Assembly: GCF_900129885.1 (NCBI RefSeq) | Contig: NZ_FQXE01000009.1 | Span: 124,001-188,000, forward strand | Reading direction: 5' to 3' | DNA length: 64,000 bases | Source of the DNA: Pollutimonas bauzanensis | Lineage (GTDB): Bacteria; Pseudomonadota; Gammaproteobacteria; Burkholderiales; Burkholderiaceae_B | In this document: positions 17,751 to 25,872 of the stretch, one piece after another | Layout of the letters: each line of letters begins with the position of its first letter | Numbering within the stretch: the stretch's first letter is position 1 | Notes under the pieces: generated by a model | Databases searched by the model: none | Told to the model about the DNA's origin: nothing | The model's input: the letters and a program-made list of their open reading frames with translations, nothing else | Translations under genes and position numbers: made by a program

Positions 17751-18085
17751 TCATTTTTTGAATCCAGGCGTACTTTGCAGCGTGTCCTGCGCAAAGTACG
17801 CCGCGGCTTTTTTTGCGATGTCGCGCTCCATGCGAAGCTGCGCAACTTCGGCGCGCAAGCGGGAAATTTCCATTTGTTCGGTACCCACAGAGGCAGTAGA
17901 GACTGGCATTTCCATACCGCCCAGCTGTCCTCGGCGCTGCTGGCGAACCCAGTTGCTCAGGCTGGCCTTCGGGATACCCAGTGACTCCGCCACCGACCCG
18001 ATTGAGGCGCGCCCGCCAATACCTGGCGAACACTTTCCTCTTTGAACTCCTGCGTGTACTTTCCGCGCTTCAATGTATCAGACAT
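17751..18085 (-). pseudogene. IS3 orfA (HTH protein), frameshifted
   Basis: The minus-strand start MSDTLKRGKYTQEFKEESV is the usual IS3 orfA opening. Near 18015 a one-base change moves the frame; the helix-turn-helix part (VAESLGIPKASLSNWVRQQ) and the coiled coil (ISRLRAEVAQLRMERDIAKK) then continue in another frame to a stop at 17751. The natural programmed shift into orfB would follow. The frame break makes it a pseudogene unless it is a sequencing error. Confidence 0.75.
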
Positions 18086-18238
18086 TTCTTACTCCTTGGT
18101 TCCAATTTAACTGGAACTAAGGACTACGTCATTCAAGGGCAAGCTCACCCCTCTGGCGCGAGCATAACCGGCAGCGTTGGGCCGGTCGGCCAGCCGATAT
18201 GGCAGTACGCAGCTAAATCGGGATGGCGATTCTGCTAT

Positions 18239-18323
18239 ATCGGCCAGTGTTCCAGGCAACGGCCTCCGATAGCTGGCGGATATCCCTGCCGGGCCGTGGC
18301 CACTGCCTGGAACACTGGCCGAT
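18239..18323. repeat. Perfect 20-bp inverted repeat around a 45-base loop
   Basis: ATCGGCCAGTGTTCCAGGCA at 18239-18258 is repeated perfectly in reverse complement at 18304-18323. A second pair, ACGGCC and GGCCGT, extends the stem inside the loop. It ends about 45 bases before the start of the 18369 gene. It is too long for a simple operator; a structured leader, an attenuator or a recombination or transfer site are possible readings. Confidence 0.85.
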
Positions 18324-18368
18324 CAAACAGAAAATAATTGATAATCGACTACGACACGGAGAATGGAA

Positions 18369-18671
18369 ATGAACCCGACTCACCATGATTTCACCAGCGC
18401 GCTTGAGTACCTGGCATCCATCGAGCCAGATCCCGCGACCTACGTTGAAATGGACGAGTACGACACAATCATGGCTCCTTACGAGGCCGAGATTCAAAAG
18501 GCTCATGCCACGATTCGCGCATATGGCGAACAGATTGCCCCACAAGGGCTGGACCATATGCATGCTGTGCTGTACGGTTTCCTTCAGGAACAATCGGACC
18601 CGATGGTCGAATCTGTTATGCGCACTACGGTGAACGCGCTATGGAACGGCTGCGGGCTATGGCGAGGATAA
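18369..18671 (+). CDS. Small acidic protein of unknown function
   Basis: The 100-residue protein is acidic and helical with no recognised domain. The second ATG (18369) is chosen because GGAG at 18357-18361 is well spaced for it. The gene has its own leader containing the 20-bp inverted repeat and stands between a dead IS3 copy and the SIR2 gene group, which is transcribed toward it. Its function and partner are unknown. Confidence 0.5.
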   Translation: MNPTHHDFTSALEYLASIEPDPATYVEMDEYDTIMAPYEAEIQKAHATIRAYGEQIAPQGLDHMHAVLYGFLQEQSDPMVESVMRTTVNALWNGCGLWRG

Positions 18672-18799
18672 ATTTAGCTGGCTCAGATGTCGGCCCAACG
18701 TTGTCCAAAAGGAGAAATTTACACAAGGGACAGAGTAGTAATTACTATGTCATAGCATTGGAAATGCAGACTTCATCCTGCATTCGGAAATTTATATGA

Positions 18800-19345
18800 C
18801 TATCGGGCCGCACTGTTTTCGGTAGTGTCGCGGGGTGTTGAACTTCCAAACCTCGCTACGAAGCCTTTTAACACCACCGGCTTAAGAGAGAGCTTCTTAC
18901 TGTCACCCAGGCTGACGATTTGCACCCGATCTCCGACCTTCATTGTTTTTGGATCATATTCTTTAAAAATATATGCATCGTCATACTTCCTAACCAATAT
19001 AAATGTAGGTTGATCATCAATCACCCATGCCCTCGTATCGAGCTTCGCCGTCCAATATCCTATTGTTCCTACGAAGAGAAGAGCAACAAACCCTAACGCG
19101 AACGGTCCAAAATAAATACTGGAAATGCGCTCTGCGGTCTCAGCTATTTCTTGGCCATCCTTCAATGCCTCCGCAACTTGGGGCGACAGTCTTTTACCTA
19201 TAAAGCCGTTTTCACGAAGGCCCCAACTTATTAACCCTAGCAACGGCCAAATTAGTGCGCCGGCTACCACATAGAGCATTTCCTTCCTGAAGTCGACCAT
19301 CCAGATCATCAATGCGACTGATCCGACTAAAAAAAAGAAAAGCAT
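18800..19345 (-). CDS. Membrane protein downstream of SIR2 protein (second)
   Basis: The protein has about 181 residues from the ATG at 19345. It starts with a run of phenylalanines and two to three hydrophobic helices (LVGSVALMIWMV, VVAGALIWPLLGLISWGL), a helical linker, another helix (FGPFALGFVALLFVGTIGYW) and a C-terminal soluble beta-rich domain of about 80 residues. No family is recognised. It follows the preceding small membrane gene by eight bases and could be the continuation of the same gene after a frameshift in the A-rich segment near 19360. It is co-directional with the SIR2 gene. Confidence 0.6.
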   Translation of the reverse strand: MLFFFLVGSVALMIWMVDFRKEMLYVVAGALIWPLLGLISWGLRENGFIGKRLSPQVAEALKDGQEIAETAERISSIYFGPFALGFVALLFVGTIGYWTAKLDTRAWVIDDQPTFILVRKYDDAYIFKEYDPKTMKVGDRVQIVSLGDSKKLSLKPVVLKGFVARFGSSTPRDTTENSAAR

Positions 19346-19353
19346 TGCGTTTT

Positions 19354-19608
19354 TTATTGCTTTATTCGGTGAAGTGCAAACGCGATCACTCGAGCGGCAA
19401 ATGCCCATGCAAATGCAAAAGCCAGTGAAAGCCAAAGGGTGGCAGCGAGAACTCTGTATAGACTAATACTGATGACATCATATGGAACGTCATAATAGGA
19501 TAAATAGCCGGCCTCAAATGCAAAGGCGGTGAGAGAGCCAAGGAACGGGACAATAGCTAGTAATATCCCTTCGCTCTTTAGCCTCTCGATTACAACTTTG
19601 TTTGACAT
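19354..19608 (-). CDS. Small membrane protein downstream of SIR2 protein (first)
   Basis: The product is about 84 residues from MSNKVVIERLKSEG, with two hydrophobic segments (ILLAIVPFLGSLTAF and AATLWLSLAFAFAWAFAARVIAF). An alternative start at 19656 would add 16 residues. The stop lies just before the start of the next membrane gene, in an A-rich stretch, so the two may be a single protein split by an indel or two coupled genes. It lies 126 bases after the SIR2 stop on the same strand. Confidence 0.5.
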   Translation of the reverse strand: MSNKVVIERLKSEGILLAIVPFLGSLTAFAFEAGYLSYYDVPYDVISISLYRVLAATLWLSLAFAFAWAFAARVIAFALHRIKQ

Positions 19609-19734
19609 ACGGTTTTTGTCCGTAGAATAGGGAATGGTCACAAACAATGCATCCACGCCGAATTTGGTCGTTGGCTTCCCGGTAAGTAGAGATACGAAAT
19701 TCTCCGCCTTCGCATTTCGGATGGTGCGAAGACG

Positions 19735-21168
19735 CTACGGTGATTTACGTACCTGGCCGGTGGCCCCCGCTACTCCCTTATCCACCTGCACCGTTCCCGT
19801 GTCAACATCATAGGGATCTCCGTTCACGACCTTTCGGAAGAGATCAACGGCGGCGTCCGTGTACCTATGTGCTAATTGAGGTGACTTGTGCCCCGGCTTA
19901 AACGCGATATGGTACTTATTGTCCGTAGCAGTGACATCAAAACCCTTCACGTCTTTAATTACCTTGATGATGTCCCGCACTTTATGCCACGTACCGTATC
20001 CCAATTGCTGGGCGACCCCAGTGATTGCATATTTGTAATCGATATTAACTTTTGACGGATCGGTAAGAGATGTGACACCAAACAGCTTCGCAAATGAAGC
20101 CCCGGACTCGACCGCATGCTCCAACTGCTCGAAGTTAATTTCGACATGCTTCTTGGGGATATCCGATCGGATTAACTCGACAGAGCGCGCCATCAACGAT
20201 CGCAACAGTTTCATATTAACTTTTTCTAAGTCGCCGGCCTGGCCGAATGCTTTGAAGACCCATTCAAACGACTTTGCAGAAATGCTCTTGATGCGAATAT
20301 TAACGTCAGGAGCTACCGAAATAACCTTGTCCCGCGCCGGGTACGATCCGTCATTGATATCGGTATCCCATTCCAGTATATATATGTTGCGAATAAGCTG
20401 AAATTCGGCACGAACCATACGGTCGACGTCATACAGAATGGTCTTAATGTTCGGGTCGTCGGCGCGATAGCCAATGAACAATAGGGGATGTTCAATGAAG
20501 TATGTCAGTAGTTTGGCACTGAGGTACTTGTGATCTTCGTCGAAGCGTCGGTAGTCTGACTCATTGACGACCAGCGACTGGGGAACAGTCTGGCAGCCGT
20601 GGATCTTGAAGATCTCGCCGATCGACAGATACCCCTTGCGCATAATCTGCTGACCGACGATCGGCTCGTATTCCGGGAAGAGCGACTCCATGACTTGATC
20701 ATAATTCGTCGTGATAATCGCGTGGGCGCTAATGTTCTTGAAGGCCTCGATCTCCGCATCGAGTTCGGGTGAACCATACGACCCTTCAGCGTCAGGCCCC
20801 AGGCCCTTCAGGAGCTTGCCGATCGCATGCTTAATAAAGATGTCAGATGGAGCATCGGAAGTGTAGTACTCAGCGGGAAACGAGGCTTTGCCCTTGCCCC
20901 ATGCCCATTCGCGGTAGAGATCAGAGAAGACGCTGCCGATCTTCTTCAAATCGCCGTTATTCGCCTGCTTGTAGTAGGCAAAGTCCTTGTCGATGGCGGG
21001 ACATTTCTTCGCCAGTTGCGTCAGGAGCTCCTCCCAATTTGGTCCACCCGCGTATCGCTTGGAGAAACCCGAGCCGACGAACAAAATTGGCTGGCATTCG
21101 GCGTCGGCGAGGACTTCCGCGATATCGGCGCCGACCTCTTCTTGGTATTGCTTGTAGTCCATTGGCAC
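19735..21168 (-). CDS. SIR2-domain protein, candidate NAD-consuming defence effector
   Basis: The protein has about 477 residues. The N-terminal 270 are a SIR2-like domain: PILFVGSGFSKRYAGGPNW (NAD-binding glycine loop), HAIITTNYDQVMESLF (the TTN-D motif), IFKIHG (the catalytic-type His in KIHG) and PLLFIGYRADDPN. Bacterial relatives hydrolyse NAD to abort phage infection. The C-terminal 200 residues are unlike the sirtuin core and may sense a trigger; a winged-helix-like part (YAITGVAQQLGYGTWHKV) is visible. GTG at 21168 is preferred because AGGAGG lies seven or eight bases upstream; ATG at 21162 is the alternative. Confidence 0.85.
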   Translation of the reverse strand: MPMDYKQYQEEVGADIAEVLADAECQPILFVGSGFSKRYAGGPNWEELLTQLAKKCPAIDKDFAYYKQANNGDLKKIGSVFSDLYREWAWGKGKASFPAEYYTSDAPSDIFIKHAIGKLLKGLGPDAEGSYGSPELDAEIEAFKNISAHAIITTNYDQVMESLFPEYEPIVGQQIMRKGYLSIGEIFKIHGCQTVPQSLVVNESDYRRFDEDHKYLSAKLLTYFIEHPLLFIGYRADDPNIKTILYDVDRMVRAEFQLIRNIYILEWDTDINDGSYPARDKVISVAPDVNIRIKSISAKSFEWVFKAFGQAGDLEKVNMKLLRSLMARSVELIRSDIPKKHVEINFEQLEHAVESGASFAKLFGVTSLTDPSKVNIDYKYAITGVAQQLGYGTWHKVRDIIKVIKDVKGFDVTATDNKYHIAFKPGHKSPQLAHRYTDAAVDLFRKVVNGDPYDVDTGTVQVDKGVAGATGQVRKSP

Positions 21169-21348
21169 AGTTGTTTCCTCCTGTTGCACAGTATGCCCTT
21201 TTTCTTTCCCGTTGGCGATGTCGAACGGCCAGCAAGCGTGGCAATAATGAACGCGAGGATTAACGTGTGCGTCTACAGCGTCATTTGTCAGCCCATATAC
21301 CTGGAAAAACCGCTACGCCATCAAGGACGCATCGGCACCCGTGTTTCC

Positions 21349-21813
21349 TTATTTCGGTCCATCGATCTTGCGACTTGCCTTGATGATGGCTTCGAGATCA
21401 ATATGCTGATCGCGGATTTCCCTGAAGCGCGCCTTAGTCAATGTCGGGCGCGGGGTTTCGATCGCGAAGTTGGTCGCGGCCGGCGGGTTGGCCAACATCG
21501 GTATTGCGGCGACAGTGCCAGCCTGGTCGGTGGCACCATGCGATGCTGTCCTTGTCGGATGAACTCCAATGTCTTCGGCTGGAAAGAATCCTTGTTTCTT
21601 GCGCCAGCGGTGCAGCGCTTGGCGCAGGGAATCGGGCTTGATATCCAGGCCCTGGCCGCGCAAGAGGTTGGCAAGAGTGGCATACCCGACTTTTCTTTTT
21701 GCCAGGATCTCAAGCATGGGCATCACGGCTTCGAGCTGCGCGCGGCGGCCGAGTTTTTGCCAATCGGAGAGTGTTTTTTCGAGGGCGTCGAGCAAGGATT
21801 GCGGATTGTCCAT
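21349..21813 (-). CDS. Helix-turn-helix DNA-binding protein
   Basis: This protein has about 154 residues. Residues 20-65 (RAQLEAVMPMLEILAKRKVGYATLANLLRG in part) look like a helix-turn-helix followed by a basic end (RQALHRWRKKQG); the rest is low-complexity with a short C-terminal helix. It is like the small regulators next to plasmid transfer regions, but no exact family is claimed. The start is MDNPQSLLDALEK; an upstream ATG at 21843 is possible. Repeated CGTTTTTGTC sites lie directly upstream and may be its targets. Confidence 0.6.
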   Translation of the reverse strand: MDNPQSLLDALEKTLSDWQKLGRRAQLEAVMPMLEILAKRKVGYATLANLLRGQGLDIKPDSLRQALHRWRKKQGFFPAEDIGVHPTRTASHGATDQAGTVAAIPMLANPPAATNFAIETPRPTLTKARFREIRDQHIDLEAIIKASRKIDGPK

Positions 21814-21861
21814 ATTTGTTCGGAATCTGAACGTTAGTGTCACAAACTATATCGGAACCGT

Positions 21862-21945
21862 CCGTTTTTGTCGATGCAATGTCACGATTCAACTGCAAAC
21901 CAACGTTTTTGTCGTGATAACGTACGGAATTGTCCGCTTTTGTCA
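21862..21945 (+). repeat. Three CCGTTTTTGTCG-type direct repeats upstream of HTH gene
   Basis: CCGTTTTTGTCG at 21862-21873, ACGTTTTTGTCG at 21903-21914 and CCGCTTTTGTCA at 21934-21945 are direct repeats in the promoter area of the minus-strand HTH gene; a weaker ACGTTAGTGTCA lies at 21831. They could be operators of that protein or binding sites of a relaxosome factor. Confidence 0.65.
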
Positions 21946-22021
21946 CAAAGCATCTGATCTACGGCTTCGCGGGTGCCTTGCTACCCCTTTGTAATACACG
22001 TAGATCGTTTATCCATGCGGC

Positions 22022-22485
22022 TTTGCGGGCATGTTGTCATACACGATCCAGAGCAGCCGTCTAAGTAAACACAATTATATCAATGAGTTACGGCACCCGT
22101 AGGGTGCGTCCTGTGTGGGTGGCTTAAGGGGCGGAATCCGGTAGGATTTGACCCCGCAAGCCACCCTGCCCTTAAGGGGCATCGTCGCCCCATGGGGCCC
22201 CACCAGGCGCAGCCTGGTGGGGAGGCCGACGCCACAAGCAAAAGCCATGCAGCCAACGTCGCAACGCGAAACCGTAGCGCACACCGGACGCCACCATGCG
22301 CTCGGGAACATAGGCGCTGCGGACAGCAGCTGGCAACAGGGTGGTACGGATGCGCGGGGGAGAAGGTCTGCGATGTAACGAGGGATAGAGGCGATGAGAT
22401 GAACGAGCAATGGATGGGCAGAAAAAAGCCCACCGAACGGGTGGGCGGCGCTATACACGCGCCAAGACACAGCGAATACAGCCGC
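22022..22485. other. Non-coding stretch with a hairpin cluster, oriT candidate
   Basis: No gene is convincing here. From 22090 to 22222 at least four stem-loops follow each other: CACCCGTAGGGTG at 22094-22106; a long imperfect stem in which GGGTGGCTT (22117-22125) pairs with AAGCCACCC (22158-22166) and AATCC with GGATT inside; CCCTTAAGGGG near 22169; and CCCCACCAGGC (22198-22208) with GCCTGGTGGGG (22212-22222). It sits at the 3' end of the leading-region-like operon, a fitting place for oriT, or it encodes a structured RNA. Confidence 0.55.
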
Positions 22486-23130
22486 TCACTCCATATTCAA
22501 CGATCGGCATAGCCGCATCAGTTCGTCGTGATACCTCGCCTCTGCTACGTCGGCTGGCCAGGGGCTCCAATGAGGGCCGCGATACCGGGATACCAAGGGG
22601 TCCTGATCCAGCACCGGGGCCATGATCCCGAGCACATCCACGACCTCCCGTCGCTTCCAGCCCACGCAATGGACGGCCTCACATGCGGCCGCCACGTGGT
22701 CGGCCTCCTTGTGGAATATGTAGGCCGGGCCCGACCAAGCAGGGAGCTGATACCGTTGCCAGATCGCATTTACCAAACCATGCTCGATGATCTTGAAGGG
22801 CTCACCCAGGGCTTGTTTGAGCGGGGAGATGCAATCGAAGCCCAGAAAGGCTTCCTCAGCATCGTGCAGAAGCTCCCGCAGTTCTTCCACAGCATGCAGC
22901 GGTTCAGTGCTTTTCTGGCGCCGAAGTTCAAGCACTAAGAGCGAATGCTGGGCCACCGATAGCGGCCAGGGCCAGCACGATTCACCGCCCCATCGGTATG
23001 TCCGTGACAACCGCACCGAAAGATCGCTGTGCTCCCAGTCGTGTGGGTCCGGGTTCATAAGATCCAGCCGCTTGCCCGACGGCAGCCGCATCCAGGCCCG
23101 GACTTTTGTGTGTTCTTCTGTCGCCTTCAT
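22486..23130 (-). CDS. HD-domain hydrolase (YfbR-like)
   Basis: The 214-residue protein has the HD phosphohydrolase pattern: a first His in SVAQHSLLVLEL, the HD pair in ELLHDAEEAFLGFD, and a later Asp in the region of the predicted fourth ligand (HKEADHVAAACEAVH). Relatives such as YfbR hydrolyse deoxynucleoside monophosphates; such genes recur in plasmid leading regions. The ATG at 23130 has GGAGAG upstream. It is the last gene of the minus-strand operon that begins with ssb. The substrate is not known. Confidence 0.75.
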   Translation of the reverse strand: MKATEEHTKVRAWMRLPSGKRLDLMNPDPHDWEHSDLSVRLSRTYRWGGESCWPWPLSVAQHSLLVLELRRQKSTEPLHAVEELRELLHDAEEAFLGFDCISPLKQALGEPFKIIEHGLVNAIWQRYQLPAWSGPAYIFHKEADHVAAACEAVHCVGWKRREVVDVLGIMAPVLDQDPLVSRYRGPHWSPWPADVAEARYHDELMRLCRSLNME

Positions 23131-23233
23131 AGAGGTCTCTCCAAATCAGAGCGGTCATGTTCAGCGCCGCCTTCACCCGCCGCGTCGGATGGCCCCCGAC
23201 ACATTCTTCCAGTGGTAATAGTGGGTGTACGTT

Positions 23234-23470
23234 TCATAATGTGTTCTGCCGCTTATCCACTTCGGAAGCGAGTTTGCCATTGTCGTACTGATGCATCATC
23301 GACAAAAGCCGAGCGGGATCATCCGCGCCGGTCATGGCACGCCAGCGAACCAGCAGTTCTCCTTTGACCAGCCCCGAGTAGCGGCGCAAGGCCGAATGCG
23401 CTCGATGCCAGAGACGGTTTTCGTAGAGACGTTGAGCCCTCATTCGGTACGGTTTTTTAATGCGGATCAT
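23234..23470 (-). CDS. Small basic protein of unknown function
   Basis: This 78-residue protein is strongly basic in its first half (MIRIKKPYRMRAQRLYENRL) and helical. The start overlaps the stop of the previous gene (ATGA), so it is translated with it. No domain is recognised; DNA or RNA binding is possible from charge alone. It belongs to the ssb-to-HD operon. Confidence 0.6.
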   Translation of the reverse strand: MIRIKKPYRMRAQRLYENRLWHRAHSALRRYSGLVKGELLVRWRAMTGADDPARLLSMMHQYDNGKLASEVDKRQNTL

Positions 23471-23700
23471 CGCCCCGCCCTCCCCGCCGCTGCCTCCAGT
23501 TGCGCTTCGGACCAAATTTCGCGGACCCGCCGCTCAAGCACCTGTTGTGCTTGCTGCGCCTGTTCTTCGATCAGTTCGGCCCGCCGGCGCAAATCGCTGG
23601 CCGTGGCCAAAAGGTTAAGGACACCATCGCGTTGCCGCAGAATTGACGCGCCAACCTCGGGCAGAAATTCCACCGCCCGCAAAAATCGGATATTGACCAT
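23467..23700 (-). CDS. Small helical protein of unknown function
   Basis: This 77-residue protein has a long helix rich in Gln, Ala, Glu and Arg (RRRAELIEEQAQQAQQVLER), probably a coiled coil. AAGGAA precedes the ATG at 23700. It is 54 bases after the ParB-like gene and coupled to the following small gene. Its function is unknown; a structural or adaptor role in the post-entry operon is possible. Confidence 0.6.
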   Translation of the reverse strand: MVNIRFLRAVEFLPEVGASILRQRDGVLNLLATASDLRRRAELIEEQAQQAQQVLERRVREIWSEAQLEAAAGRAGR

Positions 23701-23754
23701 GATGTTTCCTTGTCCAGTAATCGGGCTGGGCCGTCCTGGCCCAGCCCTCCTCAA

Positions 23755-25671
23755 TTACGAGGCGACTGTTTCTACCTTGACCTGCAAGATCGTCGGCAGC
23801 CAGCCCTTGCCGGCGAGCAATTGTTCAGCGCTGGCGGCTGCTTCGATTTTTTTCTGCTTGGCGATCGGTTGCGCCTGATCAGGCCCCAGCGCTTGAGCGA
23901 CCGCGCCCGAGATTTGGTCTTTCGACACATGGGCGAGATAACTGTCGGCGGTCGGCTTCCACCACTGCGCAATATCCACGCCGGTTATCGTAGCCAGCCG
24001 GTCCAACGCCGTCGGACTATCGGATTCCTGGTGCTGGACACCCTGCACACTGACAGCCAGCAGGTAGGCCAACAGGTCAAGCAAGCTGGCAGTGTCTTGC
24101 GTCAATGCCCAATCCAGAATGGCTTCACTCAATTGGCCGTCCTCATCCAGGGGCAGCGTATCCAGCCAGTGCTGCCGATATTTCGCCAACTCAATTCCCG
24201 CCTTGCTGGCTTCGAAGTCCGGGGCATGCTGGCTGATGGCCTCTTGTTTAACGCTAATGCCCAGGCCATAGTTACCGTATGCGAAGTAGCCCCATCCCAA
24301 GACATTGCGGGCCAACTGCGCGACCATCACGGCCAAGGCGATATCGGGTTTCCCGGCCAAGTCGGCCGCGACGATGCCGACTTTGTTGGCAGTCAGTTGC
24401 CGAACCAACCGTTCCGAGTGTGTTGGGCGGGTAACAGCTGCTGGGAGCGAGCTTGCGATGCCGTCCTCGCCGTTCGCTATCGCCGTCTCATTGGCCTTGA
24501 TGAACTGTTTTCGATCTTTAGGATCGATCAGCCCGCGCTCGACGCGCACTGCGCCGTCCGAACCTATGCAAATGCCGACGCCGCCAAGCTCTTTTGCGGT
24601 CGCCGGCCAAATTTGAGCATTATTGGAAATCGCCTCGCGCTCTTCCGACAGCGAGTCATGCTCTTCTTCCAACCTAAGCCATTCGTCATCGTCGTCGCCG
24701 TCCTCCTGGGCGAGCGCATCCATCCTGACGGAAATCGCATCGATCTTCTTGGTCAGCGCCTTGACCTGCGCGGCCTGCGCCTTGGTCAGCTTGCCCTGTT
24801 GCGCGCGGACGCGGCCAAAGTTGTCCCAGAGTCGATCAGTGGTTGGCTGTACGTCAACCCATGCCCAGCCCTCTTCGCGTATCGGCGCGGCAGCCGCTTG
24901 CAGTTTGTCTAGGGCCAGAGTTTGGAGCAGCTTTGTATCTTGCAGGTACGTGCTTTGACCATCGTCCTGAGCAAAAAGATCCTCAAAGCTTTTGCCGCCG
25001 GCTTCGTGATACGCCTCCAGCCCGACAAATCGCGCTAGGGCGTGGGCGGCGGTGACCGTTTCTGCCGCCAGCCGCCTGCGGATCGTGCCTGGGTCTTTCC
25101 TATCCCACGCGTCCAGCCCTTGCCAGAGATCGCGCTGACGGTCCTGATCCTCGCAAACGGTGAATGCCATCAGCACGTCGAGCGACATTTGCTTGTCACG
25201 ATATGCCTGAATGAGTTCCGGAGCAACGCCAGCGAGCCGCAGACGCCGCTTGACGACATTGGGTGCCACGCCAAACCGGGCTGCTACGTCCTCGATGCAG
25301 CTGCCCTGCCCAACCAATGCGGCAAACGCATCAAATTCGTCGGCGGGATGCATATCCTCGCGCTTGACGTTCTCGGTGATCGATGCCTCCAGGGCGTGAT
25401 CGTTGTCGACCAGCTCGACCCACACCGTTTGATTTTGGGCCCAGCGTCCGTCAGCGAGCAGCATTTGTATCGCCCGCAGTCTTCTGCCACCGGCCACCAC
25501 CTCGAACACGCCGCGCTTTTTGCCTTTGGTGACGACAAGATTTTGCAATAGCCCTTGCGCCGCAATGGTATCGGCCAACTCTGCCAGAGGCATCTGTCCA
25601 GGTGTTTTGCGGGCTTGGTAGCGGCTGGACAAAACGAGCTTCCTTGCTTCGATCTGAAAATGGGTAGTCAT
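23755..25671 (-). CDS. Large ParB/Spo0J-like protein in leading-region-type operon
   Basis: The 638-residue protein has an N-terminal ParB domain: LVLSSRYQARKTP, the CTP-binding-type motif VVAGGRRLRAIQ with GxRR, and ITENVKREDMHPADEFDAF, then a HTH (CIEDVAARFGVAPNVVKRRLRLAG). A long C-terminal extension follows with an acidic coil (EDGDDDDEWLRLEEEHDSL) and a helical domain. Such long ParB-like proteins are typical of plasmid leading regions, unlike the partition ParB (here KorB, at 62 kb). AAGGAG precedes the ATG. A CTP-switch function is inferred; the role of the extension is unknown. Confidence 0.85.
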   Translation of the reverse strand: MTTHFQIEARKLVLSSRYQARKTPGQMPLAELADTIAAQGLLQNLVVTKGKKRGVFEVVAGGRRLRAIQMLLADGRWAQNQTVWVELVDNDHALEASITENVKREDMHPADEFDAFAALVGQGSCIEDVAARFGVAPNVVKRRLRLAGVAPELIQAYRDKQMSLDVLMAFTVCEDQDRQRDLWQGLDAWDRKDPGTIRRRLAAETVTAAHALARFVGLEAYHEAGGKSFEDLFAQDDGQSTYLQDTKLLQTLALDKLQAAAAPIREEGWAWVDVQPTTDRLWDNFGRVRAQQGKLTKAQAAQVKALTKKIDAISVRMDALAQEDGDDDDEWLRLEEEHDSLSEEREAISNNAQIWPATAKELGGVGICIGSDGAVRVERGLIDPKDRKQFIKANETAIANGEDGIASSLPAAVTRPTHSERLVRQLTANKVGIVAADLAGKPDIALAVMVAQLARNVLGWGYFAYGNYGLGISVKQEAISQHAPDFEASKAGIELAKYRQHWLDTLPLDEDGQLSEAILDWALTQDTASLLDLLAYLLAVSVQGVQHQESDSPTALDRLATITGVDIAQWWKPTADSYLAHVSKDQISGAVAQALGPDQAQPIAKQKKIEAAASAEQLLAGKGWLPTILQVKVETVAS

Positions 25672-25701
25672 CGTACTTACTCCTTTTGCAATTGGCGTTG
25701 G

Positions 25702-25857
25702 TCAGCGCAGAAACGGCGAGGGTTGAACAGGCGGAGCATCGAGCATGCGGCACAAAATACCGAGTTCTCGAATCGTCATCGGGGGAAGGCGTAGGGCCAG
25801 CCCTTGGGCGTGAGCGCTGCGCACTTGCTCGGCAAGTTTGGTAAGATCAAGATTCAT
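25702..25857 (-). CDS. Small 51-residue protein between ParB-like and next gene
   Basis: A short frame MNLDLTKLAEQVRSAHAQG runs 51 residues to a stop at 25702, 30 bases before the ParB-like start and 15 bases after the previous gene. AAAGGAG lies before the ATG. Its tight spacing within the operon supports a real gene. The N-terminal half is an amphipathic helix; no family is recognised. Confidence 0.6.
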   Translation of the reverse strand: MNLDLTKLAEQVRSAHAQGLALRLPPMTIRELGILCRMLDAPPVQPSPFLR

Positions 25858-25872
25858 CGCTATAAGCTCCTT

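Larger units (their letters stand above)
16915..18125 (-). mobile_element. Decayed IS3-family (IS150-like) insertion sequence
   Basis: An IS3-type orfA/orfB pair reads on the minus strand. The start side lies near 18085 with AAGGAG before an ATG; the transposase end reaches about 16925. At least four single-base frameshifts break the reading frames. Clear terminal repeats were not found at the left end, so the boundaries are approximate. Confidence 0.75.

Noticed and set aside
20827-21837. 336-residue plus-strand frame
   Set aside because: It is antisense to the SIR2 and HTH genes, which have clear motifs.
22090-22222. Integron attC site or tRNA-like element
   Set aside because: No integrase gene, no paired RYYYAAC core sites and no acceptor-stem or anticodon arrangement were found.
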